From Uloborus plumipes (taxonomy: Eukaryota > Arthropoda > Arachnida > Araneae > Uloboridae), in NCBI GenBank assembly GCA_038373865.1, contig JAXGGA010003414.1:1-64000 (forward strand): 64,000 bases of DNA, read 5' to 3'. The position numbers and the translations under genes are program-made. The first letter of the stretch is position 1, and each line of letters starts with the position of its first letter. Positions 24,227-35,600 of this stretch are shown here, one piece after another. The notes below the pieces were generated by a model. It searched no databases. It was not told the origin of the DNA and saw nothing but the letters and a program-made list of their open reading frames with translations.

Positions 24227-27200
24227 ACTAAGCTCGAGAAAATGTCCGGATTTTCAAATACCATTCAGGGAAATTCGGAAATATCTGCCTCGCAATCTCT
24301 TAACTTTGAACTTTTTTTTTTTTTTTTTGTACTAAATTGCTCAATTTACATAAGGGTGTATGAGGAAATTATATTCACGAAAATGCATCTTCTTCCTAAA
24401 ACGTCTATTATAGAGATCCTTTATTAACTGTCCGCTGTGTTCCAATTTTCGGTAACGTTCCGAAACTCGGCGTATTACGAAATTCGGAATTGTAGTGGGC
24501 CCTTTTATGGCCAATTTGCGGTCCTACATTGTACAACTTTCTTTCAATTATAAAGCTTAAAAAGTTGGGATTTAAATCTTTTCTGAATATTTCTACCTCA
24601 AAACAAAACTATCGGAATTTGGATGTTTTTTCACGCAGATGGTCCGATTTTCTACGTTCATTTTAATTTCTTGTTGCATTTCGATATTGCTTTCCTCATT
24701 CCTTATAGCGAGAGCTAAACCCATCTCAAAAATAGCGATAGCAAAAGAAAAAACGAGTGCTTCACAAAGTTAACTTTTAAGCGTTATGTAATTTTTCTTC
24801 TTAAATATTAACAATCTTAACTAATGTTTCTTTTAAATTTCAAATTTTGTGTTGTTCAGTTGTCTTTTTTTCTTTCTTCACATACAGTTAATTTTGTAAA
24901 ATTTTTCAATTTACCAATATCCCCAAAGTTGCAAGAAACGAGTTGCTTCTTGTAAAAATTTCTAGATTGACTCAAACATTTCTTACTTTCAATAATGCAT
25001 CGAAATTTTTTCCCCGTAAGTGCACGAGCGCAGCGAAGGGGATGTTTTGGGGGCAGTAAAAACAACCCCAAAAGTCTCGATTTAGCTTTACCAGCCCCTA
25101 TAGAGTATTTTGTACACTTTAAGGTATCGTTTTGATTTAAAAACCCTTCTAAATGTAATTCTGGTGTTCTTAAAATACGACTGGGGCTCAATTGCCCCAC
25201 TCGATTCCCCTCCTCCCTATTTCACAATTGAAATTGTGGCTCGATGACTACGTATTTTGAATGATATTTTAGCGACTATTGCGTTTACCTAAGAAGGGGG
25301 AAAAAAGCTAACATCTAATCCAGTAATGTTCGTTCGTGCGAGAAGGATGGTCTGATGGCAGCTGGTTTACATGCTGGAAAATCGATTGCGATATTCAGAA
25401 TTGAAACTTGAACCTTCACAGATCACTGCCCGCTTAGTCACCGTACCGCGAGTCTTTACATGAATCATTACCCCGGTTGATGTGCGTTTTGTTGCACAAT
25501 ACGGGAGTGTGCTCGCGTTTTCTGTTTTTGCTTCAAAATTAGATGCAAATTGCTTTCTTTCTCTTGAGTTCACAGTTGGTTGCTGATGAGATTTTCCTTA
25601 GTACGGCATAAAACCAGCGATATTATAGTCTGCCAGATCTTCGATTTTTCCGAGCGAAGGCTAAATTTGAAACTGCAGCCCCTTCCCCCCTTTGACGTTT
25701 TTTTTCTTTTATTAGAACGGAGGAACCGAGTTTCAAGGAAAAAAAGAAAAACAATAGATGTTTTTTAAGTTTCTTCACCGCCCCCATAGTTGCAACCCTC
25801 AGCAAGAGTCCCCATACCCCTCCCTCACCAGTGGCTGTAGGATGTATGCTGTACACAGTCTATACATGGACTCTAGTACACAGGAGCGCCCACTTGAAAT
25901 ATCAATGCTACATCACAATAATAATTCTCATTCCGCAAATTTGGTAACAACAGTTCAATTATACAGTTGTCCTTGATCTTTTCCACAATATGTCTTGATG
26001 CCTCTTAATATTAGATGTAGACATGTGACCATGCTCATATTTGATTATTTGGTAAAATTGAGAATACTACCCCTTCCAACAAGGGCGAATCTAGAAATGT
26101 GTCAAGGGACTGAGTTTATTACGAATCCTTTATTACACGGCTTGGTTCACAAATGTTGACCTCATATGTTTTGCACTTCAATTTCGAAACGTTATCCTGT
26201 TGAAAGCCCTAAACCCCCTTCTATCATCAAAGATAATCTAAAAATGCCTTTTTTGAACTTCAATATTAAAAATTTACCAGTGGTCGGTCCCTCAAGGAGG
26301 GGGGGCAATCGCTCCTGTCAGCCCTTCCTTGTATGCGACCTTGCCCCCCCCCCTTCCAAAAGCTTTAGTTTGGAATGTGTCCATTAAAAAAAAACGATTG
26401 TTTATCGAGGTGCATAAAATATGATAAACTTGTACTGCGTAATAAAAAGAGATTAATGAAAATATTTAAATTTGAAAAATATATATTTATGCCTATAAGA
26501 CATGGCTGTGTGACATTTTAATTTTTTTATTGCTATTTAAGAAGCACGAAAAAAATATTAAATTCATTAAAAGGAAGAGTATTTCGGCTATTTTTCGAAA
26601 CGAACCACGAGGTCTACCCCTCATACCCTCCAATACAGCAGATAACTATGCTTGTTGTTTAGGTGCAGTGTTTTAACTTGTGTCTGAAAAGTCTTTTTTT
26701 TTTAAAGGTCTGAGATTTCGAATAATTGCACCCACAATGTTTCGAGGTTACAAGTCATTCAATGCAGAAGATGCCAGCTTTTTTAAAATGGAAGAACATG
26801 AGATAAAAGACGCGTGTACGCAGTAATTAGTATTTTTTTATATTTCGCTCTCTTTTTTATCGATGTGTTTCCAGCAAAGAAATTATCTTAAAATGAAAAT
26901 TAAAAAGCTCATTTGTTTTTTAAAATTTAATTGATATGCGAGTAAAAATTCATAAATAGGATAAAGTTGGAAATTTCAAAATTTAATTTTGAATTTTGAT
27001 CAAACACTTGGGTACGAGTTTTTAACCTCTTTTGAAGTTCACCGAGCTGTGCAAGCAAGAATTCCTTCAGAAGAGAAAAGATCGATCTGGTGTTTTTAAT
27101 CCTTAGCGCTTCGTTAACTCCGCTACCAAAACATCCTCGTTTGTTCCGTAACTCCGGTGTCTTCACTCATGGAGCTACGGATAGGAGCCTGGCGGCTGTC

Positions 27201-29595
27201 CAAACAGGATGTCACCTTTTCCAATTCTTGACTCCCTCTGTCACGAAGTGTCACACCCCACCATACCCCACCTCTATTTTTCACATATTACACTATTTTT
27301 CAAAAGCATTATAAAAAAACGCATGATGTCACACTTCTTGTAACACACTACCTCATCCTTGTCACCAACTTATACCATTGAGATATGTAAATGATCTAAA
27401 TGGTCTAATTTCACGACCCTCCTCCCTTCCCTCTCAGAGCTTGACATCATTAGTAGACTGCCCCAAATGATTTTATCTTGATTACGCAAGATAAAATTGG
27501 GAAGTCAAAGAAAACGCTGGGGTGGGGGTGGGGGGAGGGGGTCGTCATTATTGATTGATTTATATAATCTTCTCTAGAAAATTCTGATCACAGCCTCAAA
27601 AATCGAGGTAGGTAGACACAGTAAACCACCTAATTCCATTTCTTAATTCCATTTTAATTTTATGACGAAATTACATGAAACGCTTCTGGGGGGGGGGGGT
27701 CAAATTATTGCCAGTTATCGAGTCTTTTACTTAAAAAAATCACTGCTTTAACTTTCTTCTTACTTTTCTTCTGTTACTTTCTTCCAGAAATCGGGAAGCA
27801 TGGTCAATTTACCCCCCAACCCCCATCTCCTCCACAGGGCCGACAAGAGGCTATGTCAGCCTGGTAGGAAACTGATTGCCCCGATCAAAGTCGGTGTAGT
27901 GCTATTTTTATATTGTGAGGGGGGGGGGGGCTCAGTGACCAAACTGACGAGGGGTCCGCCTTTACTCTCGGCGGCCCTGCATACCCCCCCTGGAACAGTT
28001 ATACCAAATGAACAAGTTTCACTGCAACTTTCTCAAGTTGAGGTCGCACTACAATTCCTGCCGAAAAGAATCGGAAGTTGAGGCTTTTTGTGAATGGAGA
28101 CGGGACAACTTCCGATGTTGTTCCAAACCCCAAAGATAGAAAAAAGAACTTCCGAAACCTTCCGGATCCGGAAGCTACTTAATCGCTTTGTACGATGAGA
28201 CACTTTCTGTTTTTTCTTCAAATTCAGCTCTTAGGCGCCATAGTGATAGCAGTATCCTCAGCGCTGTGGATCTTGTTCATGAGATTTTTTTTTTAATTTC
28301 TTCTCCTACGTCACTTGGCGAATAAGAGATGAATTGTTTCACACTTGTAGTAAGATGTTCTAAAGAAGGGCACATGTGGTATTTTTAAGTGTCCTTCGTT
28401 GGATTGCTAAAAAAGTGGAAGATATTTTCCCCCCTCTCTTTCTCTTTGCTGGATGTAAATAAACAAGTTGTTCAAATGCTAGTTTTTAAATCTTTCTTTC
28501 ATTATTGCAAAGCCATTAAACATCAGACTCCCTATTAATCGGAATGGTCGGAAAATGCCTCGCCCGATATGAGCTAATATCCCGTTAGTCCAATTTAAGC
28601 GGAGTTTGATGAAACAATTTTGAAAAATGATAAATGTTTTTTGTACAATAGCATTATCAAAGTCGGAAAAAAAAGACAACATAAATATATAAATAAAAAT
28701 GAGCAAAAAATTATTGTTTTTACTTTTTATTTGTTCTATGAGTAACTCTGCTCCACACATTCTTCAACCCTTTGATTTATAATGGCTACGTTTGAGGCAA
28801 CCAATTTCTTATTTATGTGCCTCAAAAGATTAAAATTTTTCTACAGGTGTTTCTTTCTTTCTTTTTTTTTGTTCTGAACAGTTTGACATTTTTCCCTTTT
28901 AATGCCATTCTAATAATCTAGAGGCTATACTTTACTCCATTTCGTGTTATTGTATTCGTAATTAAAAACATTGTACAAAAATAATGATTTCAATAAAAAT
29001 TTGAATTTTGGCAGATGTTTTCCGACGACGAGTTGTGCTAGGATCTTACTTGTTATGTTTCTTGTTTCTATACATAAAACCCCATATTTGACTTTTATTT
29101 TTCCCGACCTTCTCGACTTCACACAATTCTGATTTCACAAAAAAACAACATCCAGCGCACAACAAAACCTTCTTGAGCATGTCCCTCTTTCGGTGCTATG
29201 GTGTCCATGTCCTGGGGGGAGGGGGGGGGGCTATCGAGTTTGTAAAAAAAAAGCATAAAAAAATAAAATTGTAAGAACTACGGTCAAGTGAAAGCAACAA
29301 GCATTCGTGATTGAGTAAAAAAAACTATCATTACAAGAAATGAAAATAATTTTGATCGGATACATTTCTTATTAATTGGGACATTTTATTCGAGTCATTT
29401 CACTATTCTAATTTTTTTAATTTGCGACATTTGGCGATGGAGCGCCGATGCGGCGCGTTCTCTGTGCGCTGATTAAACACGATTGGCGTAAGATAATTTC
29501 CATTGTCTCTGTTCAATTCCATTGCTGATATCTTTTTTAGTTAGAAAAATGTATTTGATAACGGAGGGGTTGTAGAGAGATGTTTTGGGGAGGCC
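24227..29595. other. Intergenic stretch upstream of the tamalin-like gene
   Basis: No exon recognised. Holds several poly-G/C runs, the weak tRNA-like piece at 25390-25470, and a small CpG-richer block at 29420-29490 (GGCGATGGAGCGCCGATGCG) that may belong to the promoter of the tamalin-like gene about 110 bp before its ATG. Short ORFs here (up to 114 aa) have no family features. Confidence 0.5.
25390..25470 (-). repeat. Weak tRNA-like sequence
   Basis: Minus strand contains CGGTGACTAAGCGGGCAG and GAAGGTTCAAGTTTC, spaced as A- and B-boxes. No acceptor pairing was seen. Confidence 0.3.
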
Positions 29596-29667
29596 ATGTT
29601 TTACGTAGGATCGACCGATATTTTCGATTCTGATGAATCTGGACATGTATCTGAAGAGGAGGGAGAA
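29596..29667 (+). CDS. Tamalin-like gene, exon 1 (24 codons)
   Basis: Starts [16 protein letters not shown], acidic and Ser-rich, ending in phase 0 at a GTAAGT donor. The frame upstream meets a stop at 29542 with no in-frame ATG between 29545 and 29596, so this ATG is the natural start. A pogo-type MITE begins only 14 bases past the exon end. The sequence is not conserved enough to prove the exon, so it rests on the frame, the donor and the position before the PDZ exons. Confidence 0.65.
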
Positions 29668-32600
29668 GTAAGTTGCATATACAGTTGAACCTCGTTAAAA
29701 CGAACTCAAAGGGACCTTTAAACTCGATTAGTTTTGCCCGTAATTCGTCTTATCCGAACAAAAAACAATAAGATGAGTATTGCAAATGTTTTAGCAGTAC
29801 TTCGTTTTAAGCGGAGTCGAGTTAACAAGGTTCAACTGTGTTCAGAAGCATCATATTGTTGAATAGTTCATGCTAGATTCAGCGATTTGCTGTTTAATTA
29901 AAATTCGAAAATGTTGATCTTTGATTCAATCTTCAGCAACGTGTGATATTTATATTTCATTCTCAGGTAGTTCAATGAAAAATATTTCTTGCTGATAATT
30001 TGAAAGATCTGTATAGTTACGTAGTTTAAACTCCCCCCCCCCCTGCAGAGCATGTTCATATGCTCTGAGAATCCATTCATTAAATTAGTTTGAGATGTGT
30101 GTTAAGTAACTAATGCAAACAAACTGATTCTCATGCAGTGTTTTTCTTATCTTTTTCAGCATCAAATTTTAGAGACTGTAAAAAACGACCGCGTTATTGT
30201 TACTCAGCCAGAAGAAGACAGACGTAGACGCACAATCATCGTGGAACGCAGAAATGGTTCTTTTGGCTTCACATTACAGGTATTGAAAAGTTTATTCATT
30301 CCTTTAAAATTTCCTATTTTTTTTTTGACTTGCTATTGAATGGAAAAGAGGGGCCTGTACCTTAGAGACATTCCCCTCTGCCTCGCCCTTCATACTCCCA
30401 GATGATGTTCTTAAAAACTTTTTTCCATTTGATAATCTTGAAAAATAAGTGTTAGACAATTTTTTCTGTCTAATCAGTGATTTAGGATTTTTTTTTTTTT
30501 TTTTGTGTTTGCTTTTGTGTGTGTGTGCGTTTTTTGGGGAGGGGGAGGGGTTCTTAAATGGTGCAGTCTTTCAAAATTTGCGATCACAAAAACGAAGCGT
30601 TTTTTAAAAATCTGTTGAGTCAAAATTGGTTTTCCACGAAAATCCCAATCGGTGGCGGAGGGGGGGGGGGAATAATCAGGTTGCAGGGGTCAATCCAGGA
30701 TATTTGACCAGGGTCCTGTTTTTGGAATTTTGTAAAAAATAGTTTGGAATTTTGTGAAAAATTATGGCAAGAAATATTCCTGATCGTTCTTCAAACTCTG
30801 AATTCTGTAAAGAGTCAGTTTTCCAGTGCGGGATTTTTGTGAAAGGTCTATTTTTGAGAGCCAGAATTTGTGAAGGAGCCCTTTTTGAGTTTCTGAATTT
30901 TGTGATGTGTCCCTTTTTGAGTGACTGAATTTTGTGAAGGGTCCCTTTTTGAGTGACTGAATTTTGTGAAGGGTCTCTTTTAGAGTGACTAAATTTTGTG
31001 AAGAGTCCTTTAACGGACCTAATTCCTCTCTAGATTGACCCCTGGGTTGTCTTTCAGATTTTTTTTTTGTAGCATTTTGACTGAATTTTTCGTTTTAGTC
31101 AAAAAAAAAAAAAAAAAAAATCTTGAATTATGACCACAAAGTTCAACTGTAGAGAAAGTTTTTTTTCTTTTATTTTGTTGTACCTACTTCAAAAAGTTAG
31201 CAAATTATTTCATTAGACAGCCTTATCAATTACAAATGTTTTAATTGTTATGTTATTAGGCCTTACAATCAAACAATTAAATATGCCCCCCCCCACCAAA
31301 AAAAATGTAAATTTGGATTTTGTTTTTCCTAGTTAAAATTGTGTTAAAACATATGTTCCTTATAATATGGTTGTCCCCAGGCTCATCGTTTAGAGGGTCA
31401 AGGGGAGGGATGAATTGCCCCCCCCTCCCCCGGAGTTGAAAAATCAAAGTTTTAACATATAAGTAGATGTGTTTTTGGTTGTTTTCACTAAAATTTGCAG
31501 TGAGTGTGCACCCCTTGCCTTCTCTTTTGGAAATAATTCCAATAGGCTTGTTTATCACATATTGAACTATAAAAAGGACATAGTTATTTTAAGAGCAAAA
31601 TAGCTTTGGTCTAAAAGCTATAGCAAAACTGTAACAATGTATTGCAACTGTTATTAATCCTTCAAAGACCATTATGGGAGAGACATAATCAATAAGTTCA
31701 AAATATATTAAAAATCATCAGCACAAATACTTAATGAATTGCATTTTTGTCATATTACTAAGGCACCACAATCTTAACACCGTTAGCAAGAAAAAAAGTA
31801 AAAATTGTTTTAAAAACATAGATATTGTTTTTATTTATTTACTATTTATTTTTTAGCACTGTAAGCTTTTATATTCTACTGCAAAGTTTACACTCCTCTA
31901 ATGCTTAAAAATATGTATTTGATGTAATTATGCTCGTCATTTCTGCAACAAAGTTCCAGTTAATGTGTGTAAAAAGTTTTTTGAATTGAAAATTCATGTC
32001 TTTCAGACTTATGGAATACATCACAAACGAGATGGTGAAATTGAATTAATAACTTATGTGGATTATGTTGAATATGATGGACCAGCATTTAGAGCCGGGA
32101 TGAGACCAGGTATTTCATGATATTTCATTCTTTTTCACCATTCTTTATAATGTCATTTTTGAAGCAATCAAGAGCTGATCCCACTTTGAAGAAAGGCTAA
32201 GGTCTTTTTTTTTTACCTCTTTAACATAGGCATCCACTTTGGGGTTGGTTATTAATAGTCTTGTGATCCTTTCTAATTTATTTGAATATCTAATTAAAAA
32301 AACACACACTGACTTGATTTTTATGTTGAAATTCAGCCTTTGTTTTTTGACATAACTTTTTAAAAATTCTGTGAAAAACTTAAATAATTTTCAAAAATTT
32401 AATCAACTTTGACACAATGAAAAGTACATGCCATTGAAGCAAAAGGGTAAACTTTCGTCTTCCCTATCATTTCAACATAAAACTATTCAAGAAAGCATGA
32501 TCACTCAAAAAATTAGCAAATTTTTGATCCATGATCATATCCAAGTTTCAAGAACAGATTTCAATTTATTCTGTAGTTTTAAAAAATGAAATAAATCACA

Positions 32601-35600
32601 CATTTATAATGATAGAACAACCCAACCTTTGAACAAATAATTTAAATATCTCTTTTTCTAAAACTACGGTTCACATAGGGGGGGGGGTAGAGGGATCATG
32701 CTAAAGAATATAGACTTTTGGAAACGAAAAACTGCTTAAGTGTCGGTAAAAATCACCAAATGGGCCAGGAATGAGGTGCCTAGTAGTGGAAAATATTATT
32801 AAATATTTATTTCAAATCATTTAACTGTGAATTAAAAAATGTATTGCAATCACTTACACTTTAGTCACAATGCAAAAATTTAACCATAAGTCTAGTCAAT
32901 CACAATGTGTAGTAATTTATAAGCATGATATTCCACATCCATCAATCTTGCTAACAGTTATTGAATTATGATTATATACAAGATAGAAGGATTGGATAAT
33001 ATTGTTGTAGGTTAAGGAAAAGTTTTTTGCAAATAGCATACAAAAGAGTCATTGTGTCAATCCTTAAACTGGTAACAGTCTATAATCTGAAAAGATAAAC
33101 TGAAATCAATGCAAAGTTACAACTTTTAGAAATAGAGTAACTGCTACTTGATTGTGAAATTTTTAATTTGGCAAACATATTCTTTTTTTTTTTCAAATCT
33201 TCAACTATCATTTAACTGTTTGACTAAGTGTGAAAAATTTAACGTGGAGCTATAATAATGTTTTTCCAAAGTGAATGTTTTTTTTTTTTTAATTTAAAAG
33301 GAAGAAAATTTTTTTTTTTTTAATTTTAACTTATGCTTTTAAACTTTCCGTTCCAAGGGACACCTTTGCGTAACAGATAAATTTTCATGATTTTTTTTAT
33401 TTCAAAGTAAAGAGTGTTGTCAAGTTAGGACTTGCCCTGAAAAAAAAAACCACTTACTTTCTTCAGACGTGTCTGCCTGTAAAAACCCCATTTGAATTTT
33501 TTAATTTTTAATGCTAGTTAATATTTCTTTTTATTAGTTTGCCAAAAAGAAAACATTAGTACATACAGTTGTAAAAATAGCTTCTATTACACAAGTAACA
33601 TTTTGGTAAATCAATGACTTTCTATTTCTTTTTGAAAGATTCATTTTTCTGTTAATTTTTTCATCTTTTATAAGCAGCATTTTCAAATTAATTTGCTCAT
33701 ATTTTTATTTTTTCCGCCCTAGGTGATGTCATCTTATCCATCAATGGCCATGACATGGAAAAGGTTGATCACAAAGCCTTAGTGCAATATATTCAAAGTT
33801 GTGAAAAAACTATGCGAATGGTTGTGCTGTTTGAAGATTGTGTTCATAAAGTAGAATTGCACATGAAGTACCTTAAACTAAAAGTAAGTTTTATAAATTT
33901 AACTCATACCAGTCTTCCAATTGTGGTAAAATCAAAATGTGATTTGCTAATAGAGTAGAGCAGGACTTCAAAACTGGGTTCCTCAGTACCCTGTGGTACC
34001 TTGGGAAGAGGCGAGGGGCATGGTATATTTAAGGTGCCTGGCCTTCCCCTATTTTTTTATGTTTTACAAACATTCGCAACTTCATCATCATCAGGAAGCC
34101 TAACTAATGACAGAATGTTATCAGCGAGCAGATTTAATTACCAGGCAACAGTGTAACAAAAATCATTTCAGAAGAGTGATGTAATTCTAAACAAAGGCAT
34201 ATTTCAGTAAATGCATTAGGTTTGTATTATTATCAGAAATGTTGAGTTTGTCAGTGAATCATTTTTAATTTTAAAAGCAGTTTTAGTTTATTTCAGAATG
34301 GAAATTATTGTCAAATTTTGCCATTCTTGACAATGTAGTTGGATTTATTTTTCTAGCAACATCTTTCAATAGTGCATCCAATCACATCATAATTTTTTGG
34401 TAACCTCACGTAATATTTGATACCTTCAGGAAAAAAGTTAAAATGAAATTCAACCACTTCCTGGAAAAAGAAATTCATCTCAAGTGCAATACCTCCAACT
34501 AAAAATACTTACTGGAACAGCCTCAAACGAATTAAATTTCTTAGCTTTCATTGATCACAATAAAATACTGTTCTTTGTATTGTTTCATAATTTTGTATAC
34601 AAGTTTTTTTCTCTCTCTTCTAGAGGGTTTTACAAGAGAAGAAATATGAACTGGAGCAACTATGTGATAAAGAACGTCAACTTATTCAAAGTAAGTTTAA
34701 CATTTGTTTAGCAGTTATGTTTCAAAATATTTTTTTACAAATGTGCAAAGAACAATCCATAAACAAATACCAATCCTTTTTTTTTTTGCGAAAAATTTTT
34801 GGTAAAAAAATTTACGATGTTGCATAAATCAGAGGTCTTCTAAATCCAAGGCACAACGACCCCCATACGAAAATGTATCAAACTTGCATAGCCCCAAGAA
34901 AAAACTTTAAGAGACATTAAAAAATTATTCTAATATGTATTTATGCATTGATCTATGTATTTATTCATTAATTTACATATGCTTTAGACAGGGCGGTAAC
35001 CAGACCTTTGTTTCGGGGAGGGTTTTGCCAAACATATTTGTCGTGAAATCTAGATGATCAATGAAATTTAATTTCATGTTCTATATTGTACTGCTTTTTG
35101 TTACAATAGATGATTAATCAGCATTGTTTGTAGTGGTCAAAATTAGAAGGAAAAAGGTGTATTGCTTTGTAAGAAATGATGTTTCCAACACCCCCTGTGG
35201 CAGAATTTTTTTCAGCTTTCTGCGGCAAATTTTCTAGAACCAATTTCTTTCTGCAACACTAGAATATTCTTCAATAATAAATATATATGTAACCCTCCTA
35301 CAGGAACACAAGATATTTATATTTAAAAAAATGTTAACATTAATACAATAGATTCATGGTTTTTTTTTCTGGTGGCTGTTTATATCATTTTTTTTCTTAG
35401 CCTTTTTTTTGCCTCCCAATCACAAAAATCTTTCTACACACTGTCTCCCTGATTCTGCGACAATGTCGCCAGCTTTCTGCCACAGGGCCAACACCTAAAG
35501 TAAAAATAAATTCTACAGATAAAGCACTTAATTTGTACAATTATTTAGTAATGATCATTTCATTTTTCGAATAAAACTGAAAAATATTTATGAAAATTGA

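Noticed and set aside
24856..25200. 114-aa minus-strand ORF MGQLSPSRILRT...
   Set aside because: No family feature, no splice context, and G/C-run content like the neighbouring repeat debris; could not be supported as a gene.
28200..28275. Minus-strand ATGAACAAGATCCACAGCG open stretch as a gene start
   Set aside because: Ends in a stop after 18 codons, with no convincing donor or following exon.
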